A stretch of DNA of 64,000 nucleotides from Omphalotus guepiniiformis (taxonomy: Eukaryota; Basidiomycota; Agaricomycetes; Agaricales; Omphalotaceae). The translations under genes and the position numbers were made by a program. The stretch spans positions 620,001 to 684,000 of the forward strand of contig JAQOOI010000013.1 of assembly GCA_028554645.1 (NCBI GenBank). Direction: 5' to 3'. Positions within the stretch are counted from its first letter, which is position 1; every line of letters begins with the position of its first letter. The notes under the pieces are model-generated. The model ran no database searches. It was not told the DNA's origin and saw only the letters and a list, made by a program, of their open reading frames with translations. Positions 32,591 through 46,300 of the stretch are shown here, one piece after another.

Positions 32591-35500
32591 ATGTCTACTC
32601 AAACAACCCACACTCAGACCAACCAACAACAGACCACTTCTCCCAGACACTATGTCCTCACCCCAGACACCACCAATCTCAGAAGATCTGCCTCTGAAGG
32701 ACCAGTTAACAGGCAATCCCAGAGTTTTACTCCATTTGAAACTCCAGGACAAACCTTAGGAAGTACACCACAACAAATCCCACCAGGAGTAGCAGTTAGA
32801 AGACCAAGGAGAATAAGAGACATAACTACAGGTCTCATCTTCCAAGAACTCACTCCTATTTCCCCAGTCAGACCTAGATCCACTCTTCAGACTGAAATAC
32901 TGAGAGCTGAATTGTATGGAGAACAAGGCATGGCTGAACTAGCACCTGGTCCCAACACCATTGATAATTTGCTGCAAGAACCATATCAAGATCAGTCTCA
33001 ATTCCCCAGTCAAGCAGCCATCAATGTTTCAAGTTCTTCTAGTAATGGAGCTGCTGGTGATACAGGGAACATAGCAGATAATGAAGATGAGCATGCAGAC
33101 ATACCTGCATTACAGGCTGTCAGTGATTCTGAATCTGACAATGATGAAGAGGATGAGGAGTATGAATCACCAACTATGCAACATCCCATTGCACACTCCA
33201 CACCCAGAACTCAACAATGGCAAGAAGCTAGTATGGACACAGGTTTCTAAAGTTATAATGAGGGCTTAAGAGATGTGTTGGGAAGCATGTATTCCAATCC
33301 TCATGCCCCTACAGCAGCTGCTAGAAATGTACAAGGACATTCTACTTCACATGGTACTCCTTCATCAACACATAATACTATCCACTCTAACAGAAGTCAA
33401 AGACATAGTGTTAGAGGAAGTATACCTTCACACAGAGCTTCATCAGGATCTCATACCACCAATGACTATGAACAGGAGCATAGTGTATCAGCTACTCAAC
33501 TAGCAGGATTGACAATTTCAAGCAGAGCCTTTTTACTCAGCATTGGAGTAGAAGATGATTCTTGGAGGAATGATTATGGATGGATCTGTATGATGTGCAG
33601 GCTGGCTCAAACTAATCTATCTGACTTATCAGAGCCCATAGCACATGCTTTGCAATTTCCTCATAATGCAAGGGAACTCACAAATCTATACAACTTCTCA
33701 CAAAGAACCATGATGCTCAATCTTTTGAATATGCAAGAGCCATCTAGCAGAGTCTCATCTCCAAGAAGTAATACCCCTCACTCTGCCAGAACAACCTTGC
33801 TTTCAGAGGCAAGTGACCATCCACATTCAACATCTCCTAGATCCTATCAGCTATATCCTGAAATGGACATTTTCCAGTGGACACTGAACTCTGCTAATGT
33901 GAATGGAAATTGGCAAGTGGTAGATGATAGGTCAGTCAGGAGCTCTCATACCAACCTACAAGGGTATACTAGAGTACCAACCCATACTCCAGTACAATCA
34001 CCTCAACATGCAGTACATTGGCCTAGTACTGTTGGTAGAGTACAACAATTCATCAATACTACTCCTTCAACTGTGAGAAGTACAATGCCCCAAGCACAAG
34101 GACGTATTGCAACTCCCTGGCACCCTAGTACTCAACCAATAATGGTATCCTCAGGGTCAGACTCCACCACTGTAGTAGGGATACCCAATGTTCCTTTCTA
34201 CAGAAATACAGAGTACAATATCCCAGACCCTGTACCACCATATCCTGGAGAGCCCCCAGCACCTACTTATGAACAGATTCCCACTTCCAGAACATCCAAT
34301 CCTTCCTCAAACAGAGCATCCAACCATGTTGAAACTCATTTATCTAATCCTGTAGTTCAAGAACTTCCACAGGAAAATATTCAGAGTGTCAACTACATTG
34401 ATGATACAGCAGTTTTCATCAATGAGTCACAAGAGGAAGTTATGGAAGCAAATGAACCTGAAACAGTCCTAAGACCCAACAGAGTACCTGGTTATAGAGA
34501 TGATGAGGTACCTCCAGAGAGTTCAGTACAGGAATCTAGTGCAGCACAGAGGAGAAACAGGACACAAACTTGGAGGGAAGAATTAGAATCAAGAATCCAA
34601 AGGGGTCAAACCAGAGTTGAGCCTCAACCCAATAATTCCCCCTCACATCCTCAAGATGAACCCACCAGAGCTCAGGCCCCAGTACAGCTAGGTCCTTCCA
34701 ATCAGTCTCATTCAATGCAGGTGCCTGCAGCTAGAAACAGGGTACCCTCTGGTATGGAAATAGATGCCCCACCACATTTAGATGTTAGAAGAGAGGATCA
34801 AAACACTTCTAGGCAATACAGGCAGAACACAGCAGGACCTTCTAGAAATCATGAGGTAAGTCACTCACCAGGATCATCTAGGATTTCAGAATTAAGGAGA
34901 AACCAACAATATCCTTATACTCCCAACAAAGATAAGACTCCCATAAGGAATGCTGGAGGACCCCCAGATGACCCCAATGGCCCTGGACACTCTCACTATG
35001 ATGATTCTGATTCTGATTCTGATGATGAACACAATCAATCATCTAGAGGGGAAGGACCAAGTCATTGTACAACACTAGGAGGACCAGGAGGACCAGGAGG
35101 ACCCCCCATCTGGAGATGAAAGTGATGATGACTACAACCATAGAAGAAATAGTAGAAATGGTAGAGATGGCAGAGATGGCAGAGATGGTAGAGATGGAAG
35201 AGATGAAAGAGATGGCCGCAATCAAGAAGATGCAGAAGAGCATCGACAAAGAGAAGAACTCACTTGTGCTCTCAATAGAGAAGCTAAGTTGGACATCAAC
35301 AAACCCAAAGAGTTCTCTGGAGAAAGCCGTGCTGAATGGTCTACCTTTGTTGACAGCTGTGAGAACATGTTTGCTGCCAAACCCACCATCTATGCCTCTG
35401 AATCATCTCAAATTACATTTGCCGCATCGTATTTCACTGATCCAGCTTTGCGGTATTACAACAATCTAATGCGCAAACGGCGAAATGGCAACATCATTGC

Positions 35501-36377
35501 AGCTTTGAACACATGGAATGAATTCTTAAAGATGTTCAGTAAGATATTTGGTTTACATGATGAGACTTTATACTCTCAATCCAAACTGGATACTGTATAT
35601 CAGAAGTTCAAAGAAGCTTTTGCTGATTTCCTTGTGTGCTTTAAGGATGCGGCAAATAAGACCAACTACAATGACCCAGCTTTACAGTTCCGATTACTCC
35701 GTTAAATCCGCTCTGATCTCAGAAATCGACTCACAAACAATGGGAAAATTCCTGAGTCTTATGATGAAATTGTTGAAAGACTCCTGGAAATTGATACTGC
35801 TCGTGAAGCACTCAATGACATGGGTCTTGGAGACAACACTTATAGTCGCAACTGGAATAATCAACAAACAGACACCAATCAGCATGTAGTTCAAACTCGT
35901 TTTGTGTCAAACAATACCTATTGACTTCGTAATGCTAACACTCTCAATGCAGTCAGTGGGAATGCTGCAGAAACAGGAGAAACACAATCCCAATCAAACT
36001 TCCCACCCCGTATTTCACAAGAAGAATATGAACGGCGGATGAGAGAAAGGTTGTGTATGCGCTGTGGCAAACCAGGGCACTTTGGTAGAGAATGTAGGAC
36101 TTATCCAATGCCAAACTCCAATTCAAATGCAAACCGCTATGGCAACAATACAGGGACTGGCAATGCTGTCAATGGTAGAACAGTGTTTGTGGACAATGTT
36201 GAAGAAGAAAGAGATAGAACATATTTGGAAGTTGAAGGAGAGGATGGCATTATTCAGATAGAAGACACCATTTTCCAAGAGGGTGCAATGGAGAGGAATA
36301 TGAAGATGACAACAACTCGGAAAACTTGCAGGAGACTCAGGATGGCAGGAGTCACATTTGAGTCTAGAAGAAACTGA
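32591..36377 (+). pseudogene. gag: O Gag (broken)
   Basis: Starts MSTQTTHTQTNQ at 32591. A very long Gln/Ser/Pro-rich N-terminal part (about 840 codons) precedes the gag domain (LDINKPKEFSGESRAEWSTF, FAASYFTDPALRYYNNL) and a zinc knuckle CMRCGKPGHFGREC near 36055-36096. Lesions: TAA at 33248 (frame unchanged), one extra base near 35108 inside a GGACCCCCC run, TAA at 35703, TGA near 35922. An RDG/RNG repeat tract lies near 35151-35220. The long low-complexity N-terminus is unusual beside the 539-residue gag of E1. Confidence 0.85.
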
Positions 36378-39300
36378 TTCCATATATTTAAATGGTGCAG
36401 TGGTTGAACCAGTCACCATAACTTCTAGATCAGAACAATCCTTTATCATTTCTGCAACAATTTTCAATTCCAACTCTGTTAACTATCATTGCCTGCTGGA
36501 TACAGGTGCCACTAGAGAGTTCATTGATATCAAACTAGCAAGTCTTTACCCTGAAAGACTCAAGCCCCTACCTCTTCCCATTCCACTAAGACTCTTTGAT
36601 GAACAATTCACCTCTGCAGGGAAAATCACACACAAATTCTTTGCACCAATCACATTCACTGATGGAACAACTCATCATATAAACTTCTTGGTTACTCAAC
36701 TTCATCCTGAAACTCCTATAGTACTGGGACTACCTTGGTTTAGAAAGTACAATCCTCAAGTAAACTGGACTGACTTGAAGTTCTCTTTCAATAACAGTGT
36801 TCAGCTTATGGCTGCAGAAGTATATGATCTCACACAGATCACACACTATATTGTCAGACCTTCCATAAACAAGAAGAATGGAGTAACTATAGAAGATGAG
36901 GAAGAGATATGTGAATTTCAGAAGTCAGGACTAGGATTGAAAGACCCAATCTGATACACATAGATGAGATGGATGAATACCTCCAAGAGCAGGAAACAAT
37001 TCAACAGTCTATTCCCAAATCTAAACCTCCTACTCCTGATCCCCAAATGGAGGATAACACCCCACATATATGCTTGCTAGGTGCAGCCTCCTTTGCATAA
37101 CTAGTGATGGAAGGATATGAAGCATCAATCCTATATATAATGCCAAGCATTGAAGAAGCAGAAGTAGATGCAAGAATGGCCTCTACCAGTAATGAGAATT
37201 CAGAAGTTCCAGATAAACCAAAAACCAGCAAACTCTCTGAACAGGAATTACTGGATAAATTTGTACCCAAACAGTATCATCAATATGCCAAAGCTTTCTC
37301 AGCCACAGAAGCTAAAGGCCTGCCACAACATAGACCTTATAATATCAGGATTGATACTGAGGATGACAAACTACCACCCTATGGGAAGTTATACAACCTG
37401 TCAGAAAAAGAATTGAAGGTCCTCAAGGATTACATTGATGAAATGATGGAAAAGGGATTCATTCGGCCTTCTAGTTCACCAATTGGAGCTCCAGTCTTGT
37501 TTGCCAAGAATTTTAAAAGATGGAAGTCTCAGACTGTGTGTGGACTATCGTGCACTAAATAGGCTTACAAGAAAGAATCGCTATCCCCTTCCACTCATTG
37601 GTAATCTCATTGACCAGTTGAGAAGTGCTAAAATCTACACCAAACTGGACCTCAGAGCAGGGTACAACAATATAAGGGTTGCTGAAGGACATGAATGGAA
37701 AACCTCATTTAGAACCAGATATGGTGCTTATAGGTACTTGGTCATGCCCTTTGGTTTAACCAATGCCCCCTCTGTATTCCAGCACTTCATCAATGACATA
37801 TTCCGTGACATGGTAGATGTGTTTGTTATAGTCTATCTTGATGACATCTTGATTTTCTCAGAAAATGAGCAACAACATTTTGAACATGTCTCTAAAGTGT
37901 TGCAAAGACTGGAAGAACATGATCTGCATATCAAACCAGAGAAATGTGAATTTTATACCAACTCTGTTGAATATCTAGGTGTCATTGTTTCTCCAGAAGG
38001 TGTCACTATGGATTCCAAGAAGATAGAAGTTATTCATAAATGGGAGACACCAACAAATATGAAGGAGTTACAATCATTTTTGGGGTTTGCAAATTTTTAT
38101 AGAAGATTCATTGACAACTATTCTGGGATAGTCAAACCTCTCACAAGGCTTACCAGTAAAGACAAACCTTGGATCTGGATAGAAGAATGCACCACAGTCT
38201 TTGAACTCTTGAAAAAAGCATTTCAAGAAGCTCCTATACTCCAGCACTTTGATCCAGATTTACCTATCATTGTGGAAGCTGATGCATCTGACTATGCTAT
38301 AGCATCCATTATATCCCAGCAGAACAAGGAATCTGGAGAAATACACCCTATTGCATTCTATGCAAGGAGCATGACTAGTGCAGAATTGAACTATGATATC
38401 TATGATAAGGAGCTATTAGCTATTGTAGAATCATTCAAGCAGTGGCGTGCATATTTGAAAGGGTCCAAATACAAGATTGAAGTCTTCACAGATCACAATA
38501 ACCTTCAATAGTTCACTACCACCAAAACTCTAAGTAGAAGGCAAGCAAGATGGTCAGAGTTTCTATCAGGATTTGACTTTGTAATCAACTACAGGCCAGG
38601 GAAATTAGGAGGAAAACCAGATGCTCTTACAAGGAAAAATGATGTCTATCTCAAGAAGTCAGCACAAGCAGCAGTGAACAATGAGAATCACAGGGTACTG
38701 CTAAATCCTGAAAGGTTATCAACTTCTCTTATTATGAATGATGAAGCAGACCTGGCACACATCCATAATGTAGAGAAGGATAGATACTGGAAAGAGCACA
38801 AGGCTATAGCAGAATCAGAAGAGCCTGGACCATTCAAGATAGAAAATGGATTACTACTCAGAGATGGATTGGTCTATGTACCAAACAATGCTTCTCTTAG
38901 ACTTAGAATCCTTCAAGTACATCATGATCATAAGCTAATTGGCCATCCTGAAATGCGTAAAACAGCACAGATGATTCACCAGACATACTTTTGGCCAGGA
39001 TTGCAAAAGGATGTAAAGAAGTATGTTAGAAGTTGTCATGAATGTCTGCGAGCAAAAAGTAGTCGCTGAAAATCATTTGGTCTGCTCAAACCATTACCCA
39101 TTAGTGAAAGACCATGGAGTTCCATATCAGTGGATCATATTGGAGAACTACCAGAATCAAATGGATTTAATGCTATTATGGTTGTAGTTTGCTGGTTGAC
39201 CAAACAAGCAGTATTCATAGCATGTCGTACTGATGACAATGCTTCACAACTGGCTAAATTCTTCATCAAACACATATTCTCCAAGCATGGTCTCCCAGTG

Positions 39301-39886
39301 GATATAGTCTCTGATAGAGGATCTACCTTTGTGTCAACCTTTTGGCATTCACTTTGTGATGCACCAGATCTCAAAACCAATTATTTCACTGGTTATCATC
39401 CACAAACAGATGGACAAACTGAAAGAACAAACCAGAACTCTGGAGCAGTATCTCAGACTGTTTGTCAACTATGACCAGGATGATTGGGAAGAATGGCTTC
39501 CACTAGCAGAATTCACTTATAACAACTCTCCAAGTGATGCCACTGGCCTAACACCCTTCTTTGCAAATGAAGGATTTCATCCTGGATTAACCATCTCACT
39601 CAAAGGGCTGCCAAATCATCAGGCACAGTTAAAGGCTCAAGAACTTAAAGATTTCACTCTTTAGGTATTCATGAACATCAAAAGGAGTAATGAATCAGCA
39701 AAGAAGTACACCAATCCTAAAAGAAGGAAGACACCTAGTGACTGGAAGGAAGGAATGTTGGTATGGTTGAATGCAAAAAACATCAAGACTAAAAGGCCTA
39801 CCAAGAAGTTGGACCATAAGCAACTGGGACCATTCAAGATAGTAAAGAAGATTTCTGATCATGCATATCGATTGGCATTACCACGC
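36358..39886 (+). pseudogene. pol: O Pol: protease, RT, RNase H, integrase (broken)
   Basis: Protease HCLLDTGATREFID (from 36490); RT with VIVYLDDILIFS near 37828-37860; RNase H with EADASDYAIASI near 38275; integrase zinc region ending SCHECLRAK near 39050, core residues in SVDHIGELP, VSDRGSTF and DGQTERTNQ. Lesions: frame change near 36938, TAA near 37098, one extra A near 37513 (AATTTTAAAAGATGG), TAG at 38509, TGA at 39067, frame change near 39430, TAG at 39662. It ends where element I is inserted, at target ACGC (39883-39886) inside LALPR. Confidence 0.88.
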
Positions 39887-41377
39887 TGTTGCGCTGAAAA
39901 CGCATACACACCTGAAATACCTGAAATTAAACGATTTCTACTGTGAATATGATGGGAATAAAGGGCTAGACTATGTCCCATAGTGCTAGCTAAAACATAG
40001 AACACGAATAGTTAAAGGCTCGAAGTGAAAGGACTACGATGTACGAGTATGCATCAAGACCTTATGGCTGATATGCCTCTAGACCTTCGGCGAAGTAACT
40101 ACCTGCTGCGAGACTGTACAGTATGGTCAGATCCACCCTGCCTGGCAAAGAGCCCTTCGTCTGGAAGTCGCTATTCAAGTATCTGTGTAATCCACGGGAC
40201 TTAGGAAGGAAGAAACTACACACACACAGGCGTAATAGCCTCATGAGCCTAAATAACGTCGAAAGGACAAAGCTAGAGGTATTGCCGAGCCATCAAAATG
40301 GTTTGTTCGAACTTAGCCGACCTCCTAGAACTTGCAGATTGATGATATACTGGAGATAACACTTTATGATCGGAAATATATGATCGACGATTCCGTTCCG
40401 AGATACTAGATGGTCAAAGCTATGAAAATGATTGGTCTCGATGACTGTATAATAACTTATTAGTAAAGTAATGAGAGAATTGGCCTTCGAGCGCTGGATA
40501 TTGGTATATCTACGAGGTGCTATGGGGTCTAGATGTCGAAATAGGAGAGAATACGGAAGCCCGACGGGATAAATGACTAGAAACTGCCCTCGGCGCCCCT
40601 ATAAGTACACTGTAAAACAGTTACGAAGATGAATAATAACAAAATGCATAGGAGTAGTTCGTTTAGAATGGCTCGAGCGCATGATAAGAAGGGTCTAGAT
40701 GTACCAAAAACATCACTAAAACATAATACTTACGCATATATACCCAAGAACTGCACATAATTACCCTCTAGACGTGCCTACTTACCCAACTCAGTCATAT
40801 TGTTTCTGTTTATATCCATTTTATACTCGATGTTATCCCTCTGTTCCTTTTAATTACTCCACTCAGTTTTCTATCTATTTATGAAATACTTACAAGCAGT
40901 AGAGTACATATACTGTCATGTATAGGGTCGAGCACCCCAGGTTACGACTGCCCGCCAAATTGGAGAGCTTTACGTATCTTCTAGAGCGTTAAATCACAGA
41001 AGGCCTCTTGATTGTGAACGTCAGGCCCCGGTTCTTCGAGCTGGTAGAGGCAGACTATTAGGAATTGCAGTGCTTTAATAGAGTGCTAAATATCTGAACA
41101 TCTGTTGTGTTTGAACTGTCTGTCTGTCTGTCTGTCTGTGTCTGTCTGTCTGTGTCTGTCTGTCTGTGTCTGTCTGTTTTTGCTGTTTCTGGTACTCGTC
41201 GAAGGGTCTAGACGGTGATCTTTCAGTTCAGTTAGTCTTTCCAACAGTCTAGCTCGACTTTAGTCAGTTTTCTGCGTGCGGAATCTTTGCCAACGCCAGA
41301 CTACACTCGCTTTTACAAGGCAACCTTTGAGTTTAGACGAGTTCCTACGTCTTAGAGTGCTCATTACGCTGCTATTA
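39887..41377 (+). repeat. I 5' LTR
   Basis: 1491 bp. Contains a TGTC/TCTG microsatellite at about 41119-41178 and GCGTGCGGAATCTTTGCCAACG, similar to a segment of the R-family LTR (TGTGCGGAATCTCTGACAACG), so I and R are probably related families. Confidence 0.92.
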
Positions 41378-41379
41378 TC

Positions 41380-41397
41380 TGGAGCCCACCGCGAGGG
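41380..41397 (+). other. Candidate primer-binding site of I
   Basis: TGGAGCCCACCGCGAGGG starts two bases after the 5' LTR. TGG at this place fits pairing with a tRNA 3' end; the tRNA was not identified. Confidence 0.45.
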
Positions 41398-41788
41398 GTA
41401 GTTTCAGAAAACAATTATATCGAGTTTTACTCTTGAAAGACCCCTGTGTCTAAATATCGCTGTCTTTTGACCTCGGCGAATTGAATTGACGATTTGATTT
41501 GCCTCTCGAAGTGTGAATTGTACATTTGCATAACACTTCAAGATATTCTACTTCGAATCCGAGTCTCTTGCAAAGATTAGTGACTCTAGCCGTCGTGGAA
41601 AACCTAGAACTACACAAAATTCCCGTGAGGCTGGACAAGAAGAATTAATATTCGAGTCTAGACCCCCTCGTCGTAGTAGAATCCCTGTTCGAAACAACTT
41701 GCCTCTGTCTAGAGAGAGGTATAGAGGAACAAACAAAGTTATAGGAGATATAAGACTACCAAGTCCTGAATTCTCTGATTTTACAAAC

Positions 41789-43366
41789 ATGCCTGATGAA
41801 GGAAATAATGCTACTGCTGGACCTGCTGGTCAAGGGTGAAACCCACAGCAGCAGAGACAACCAAATATTGATGAGGCTGCGGCAAATCAAAATCCTGGAG
41901 GAAATCGGCCGCGCCGGCCTCAACAAACTGAAGTGGTAGATGCATACTTACGAGAGCTACCTGCTGAGGTGCTCGCCGAAGTACAAAACGAGCAGTTACC
42001 GAAAGTCTCGAAGAAGGCACCCATGTTTGATAGAGATCGTCCTGAGAAACTTGCAGGATGGCTCGAGGACTTAGAGGAAATCTTTAGGACTTTAAATATC
42101 AGATCTGAGATGGCGAAGATCCATCTAGCCTTGAAAGACATGACTTATGAGACGAGAAAGGAGCTAGCTACGCTTGATGCAGCTTCAGGAGATGATTGGG
42201 AAACATTTAGAGTTGCCTTGCTTGACTGCTATCCGGATTCTAGTGATAAGGACGGATATGGCTCGAAGCAGAGGCTCATGAGTGTAATTGAAAAGTACAT
42301 GCTAGTGCCATCTGGTCAACTAGAGAAGCTTTTGGCTTTCTCAAGGGCGTATCAGATTGAAGCGAAGAAGTTAATGAGTGGACATGCTGTCATCTCGAAC
42401 TTCGAGGCAGTACAAGAATATCTAGCTGCTCTAGAAGAACAGTTTAGAAAGAGAGTTATTCAAAAATTATCAACTAATGGTACTGGAGAAGGGGTTCGTC
42501 GAAGAGATGATCCTTGGACTCTAGAGCAAGTTGTAAAAGCTGCAAAAGCTGTATGTGCTATTCCTCCTGAGGAATTATATGATGTAGGAGCGAGTTGGAG
42601 CCTACCAGGTGTCATAAACACTGGAGCTAGACCCCTCTCGAGCCGACCATCTATGACTGACAGGTTAACTGCTATAAAGCAGGAGGAAGCACAGAATGAG
42701 TGGGAACGAAAGATTTCGTACACAGTAGATGATAACGAGACGAAAATTAAGACCATTCACCAGAAGCTAGACACTATGACGAACCAGAATCAAGAGATGA
42801 TGAAGTCCTTGATAAGGATGGTACAAATGTCAAGTAGAAACACTGGAAATATGGGTCTAGCGTCTTCGACGAATGTTGGTATGTCTTCTATGCCTACCAG
42901 AGGACTTCTGGACACGAGTAGAGTTATGCCTGCCCGTGATCTAGCTTGTTTCATGTGTGGAGGCAGAGGACATGGTTCACAAGACTGTCCAGCTCAACAT
43001 CACTTTGTAAGTAAGAAATGGATGAAGCGAAATGCAAGGAATAGATGGGAACTAAAGGATGGTTCACCACTTCCTTGGATAAATGAAGGTGATAAAGAAA
43101 CTAGAAAGGAAAAGATTGAGAAAATTGCAAAAGAGAAGGGATGGGATGTAGAAGTCCACCCAGATCAGTTCTTATATGAAGTAGAATCTATGCCAAATGT
43201 ATACCAGGTGCAGCTGCACGAAGCTAGCCCCCTGGGAATGGAAAATAATGAAGTTGATACATTGGCTGTACAAGTACTTGAACAGCTAGAAAGGATGGGA
43301 GTCGAGTATAAGGCCTTGTCTGATGGACAAGTGTCTATAAACACTCCTGGAGGTTCGAAAAACTAA
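41789..43366 (+). pseudogene. gag: I Gag (one nonsense codon)
   Basis: Opens at ATG 41789 (MPDEGNNATAG), meets TGA at 41837-41839, then continues in the same frame to TAA 43364-43366. Features: VDAYLRELPAEVLAEVQNEQ, capsid-like helices (FDRDRPEKLAGWLEDLEEIF, WETFRVALLDCYPD), zinc knuckle CFMCGGRGHGSQDC near 42955-42996, then a longer C-terminal extension than in E1. The TGA may come from CGA. The frame is also open for some distance upstream of the ATG. Confidence 0.82.
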
Positions 43367-43374
43367 TACTTTCG

Positions 43375-46300
43375 ATGAAGGAGCTTAAACAGGTGCTAGT
43401 TGGTGCAAAGAAGTTGCCTAGCCCTGTTCCCAGCAAAGCTCCAGAGGAAGATAATGCTGGAAAGACGTCTAGACGCCTCGAAGTGATGCTAGAGCGTCCT
43501 AAGAACTTTAATTGACACTTGTATAAACCCATAAACAGGACGGATGAGTCATTGGAAACCCCTGAGCCTGAATTAGGCAAAGAGGCGCCCGCGCATAACG
43601 TCCCGGAAACGAAAAACTTAAATAAAAGACCATTTGATAACATAAAGCCTATTGAGAGACGAATCCAACCACCAAAAGAGGGTCTAGAAACGTCCCCAGT
43701 GACTGCTAGAACACCTAGTGTGGATATAGAAGAGTCTCGAGGCTCGGCGAAGAAGAAAGTAACATTTGATTTGCCTAAGGGACCTGAATACAAACTACAA
43801 AGTGGCGTGTACAGGCCTGGAGTTGCTGAAGAAGTGGCAACGAAGATATTAAAGAGTGAAATACCTATAAGTATGGAAGAAGTAATTGCTATTTCCCCTA
43901 CTTTGCAGAAAATATTGAATAGAAAGACTAAGAATAGTCGAGTATATAAGAGGCCTCTAAAGGCATTTGTACAAGAGATTAGAGATGAGGAAAACCCAGA
44001 AGACACTGATCTACCTGAGGATTCTACCTCTTTGCCATATGACACTCAAGTGGTGGATATTGATGATCTAGCATGGGGAGACTGCTTTGTACAGGTCCTC
44101 GAAGGCTCGAGCGGCTTGCAAACAGGATCTTTAGTCCATGTAGATGTGGTAGAACAATATCTCAAAGATGTTCCGCCGTCCGAACGAGAAAAGATTATCA
44201 TTGTAGCCAGACCAAGTGATAGTCTGCGGGTTATCTTTCCTGATATTAATAAACAAGGGCCAGTCGAGTGTATACTTGACAGTGGGTCTCAAATAGTATC
44301 AATGGACACGGATATAGCAATGGGACTAGGTCTAGCCTGGGATCCAAAGACTGTTATCCATATGCAAAGTGCTAGTGGACAGCTAAGCCCAACCAGGGGT
44401 CTAGCTAGGAACGTACCGTTTACCTTTGGTGAAATAGTTGTTTATATGCAGATTCATGTGATGGATAAAGCTCCATATAAAGTTCTGTTGGGAAGACCCT
44501 TCGATGTTTTAACAGAAAGTAATATTAAGACAAATAAGGATGGAAGTCAAGAATTAACGATTCGAGACCCTAATTCTGGCATGACCTGCACAATGGGAAC
44601 ATATGAACGAGGCAGAGGTATTGGACCGAAGCCTGAAGGAGATGAAAAACTTACACCAGCTACCCAAAAAGCTGCAGAAGAGGAAAGAAGTCCACAAGAT
44701 GGAAATTTTCAATCCTCGAAGATCTGACAGGCCATCAGGGAGAGGTTGCTGTAAGTATTGGCCTAGGAGAGGATGGTAGATATGAAATAACTGGGTATAG
44801 ACTGCCTGATGAGGAGACATTCTCTGATAACAAGAAGGCTGAGGCATATGTATATGCATCTCGAGCTAGCATTGAAGAGAGTGATCCCAAGGCTGCCCTT
44901 ATGCTTAAAAGCTACATGAAGAAAGAAATAACCAAAGATAATTGCAAGGTATATTGTACTTGGCGTGAAGCTAAGGTACAGGATGAGAAAGTATCTTCGA
45001 GACCTGTGTATGAGGGTCTCGAGGCAGCTACTGTATTCAATACGGCTGCTCGGACTGAGAAAATGGTTCGGCGGATGTCAAACTTACACTGTAGGATCCT
45101 ACCTCGTGGAAGTAAGGCTAGATTTCGGAAACCGTTTGCAGTATTCGGCAGTAAGTATAAACCTGTGGCAATAAAAGTGAAACCAGTAAAAACTACGCTT
45201 CCAGAGGAGTTCAGGATAGAAAGGCACATAACTGGTGACCCGCTAGAAGGGATGCCGACTTTGTCGCCAAATCCACCGGACTTCACACCTGGAGAACGTT
45301 ATAATGAAGAAAGAAAAGCTATTATTGAGAAGAATCACGAAGAAGACTTCTTATGGCCCGAAGAAATGAAGCTAGTACATCACTTAATGAAGGTACAAGA
45401 GAAAGGTTTCACATGGGAAGCTTCAGAAGGGGGAACTTTCAAGACAGAGTTCTTTCCACCTGTTAAATTTCCTGTTATACCACATACTCCATGGGTCAAG
45501 AGGAATATACCTATTCCGCCCGGGATCTATGGAGATGTATGCAAAATAATTAAAGATAAGATTGATTCTGGGGTCTACGAACCCTTGAGCTCCTCTTATA
45601 GATCCAGATGGTTCTGTGTTTTGAAGAAAGATGGCAAAAGTTTACGGCTAGTACACAGTCTAGAACCGTTAAATAAGGTCACAATTCAACACTCAGGCAT
45701 ACCTCCTGCTACGGCTGACATAGCTAGAAGCTTTGCAGGCAGATCTTGTATTGGACGACTAGATGTATTTGTAGGCTATGATGAAAGGCTCGTAGATGAG
45801 GGATCTAGGGATTTGACGACATTTCAAACTCCTTTTGGCCCTCACCGACTTGTAAAACTACCAATGGGTTGGACCTAACTCAGTACCAATCTATCATGAT
45901 GATATCACTTATATATTGAAAGAAGAAATTCCACACATAACGAGACTCTATATAGATGATGTTCCAGTGAAAGGACCGTCTACTAGGTATGAGCTCGAAG
46001 GTGGAGGGTACGAAACAATTCCTGAGAACAGTGGAATTAGAAGATTTGTATGGGAACACATGCAAAATATGAACAGAATTGTTCAACGAATGAAACATGC
46101 TGGAGGAACCTTCTCAGGACCTAAAGCATTCATTTGCTGCGCAGAAGGAAATGTTGTGGGACATAGAGTCTCGTATGAGGGTGAATTACCTGAAGAAAAG
46201 ATGGCTAAGACCATTTTGTCATGGGATGCAACTCAATGGACGAAGTGTACACACGTTAAATTGTTCTTGGGGACTGCAGGACAACTCAGGATGTTCATTA

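Noticed and set aside
40062..40359. Open frames repeated at 53676-53973
   Set aside because: They lie within the I LTR copies and lack any motif.
41119..41178. TCTG repeat as a regulatory signal
   Set aside because: Simple microsatellite that varies by 14 bp between the two LTRs of I.
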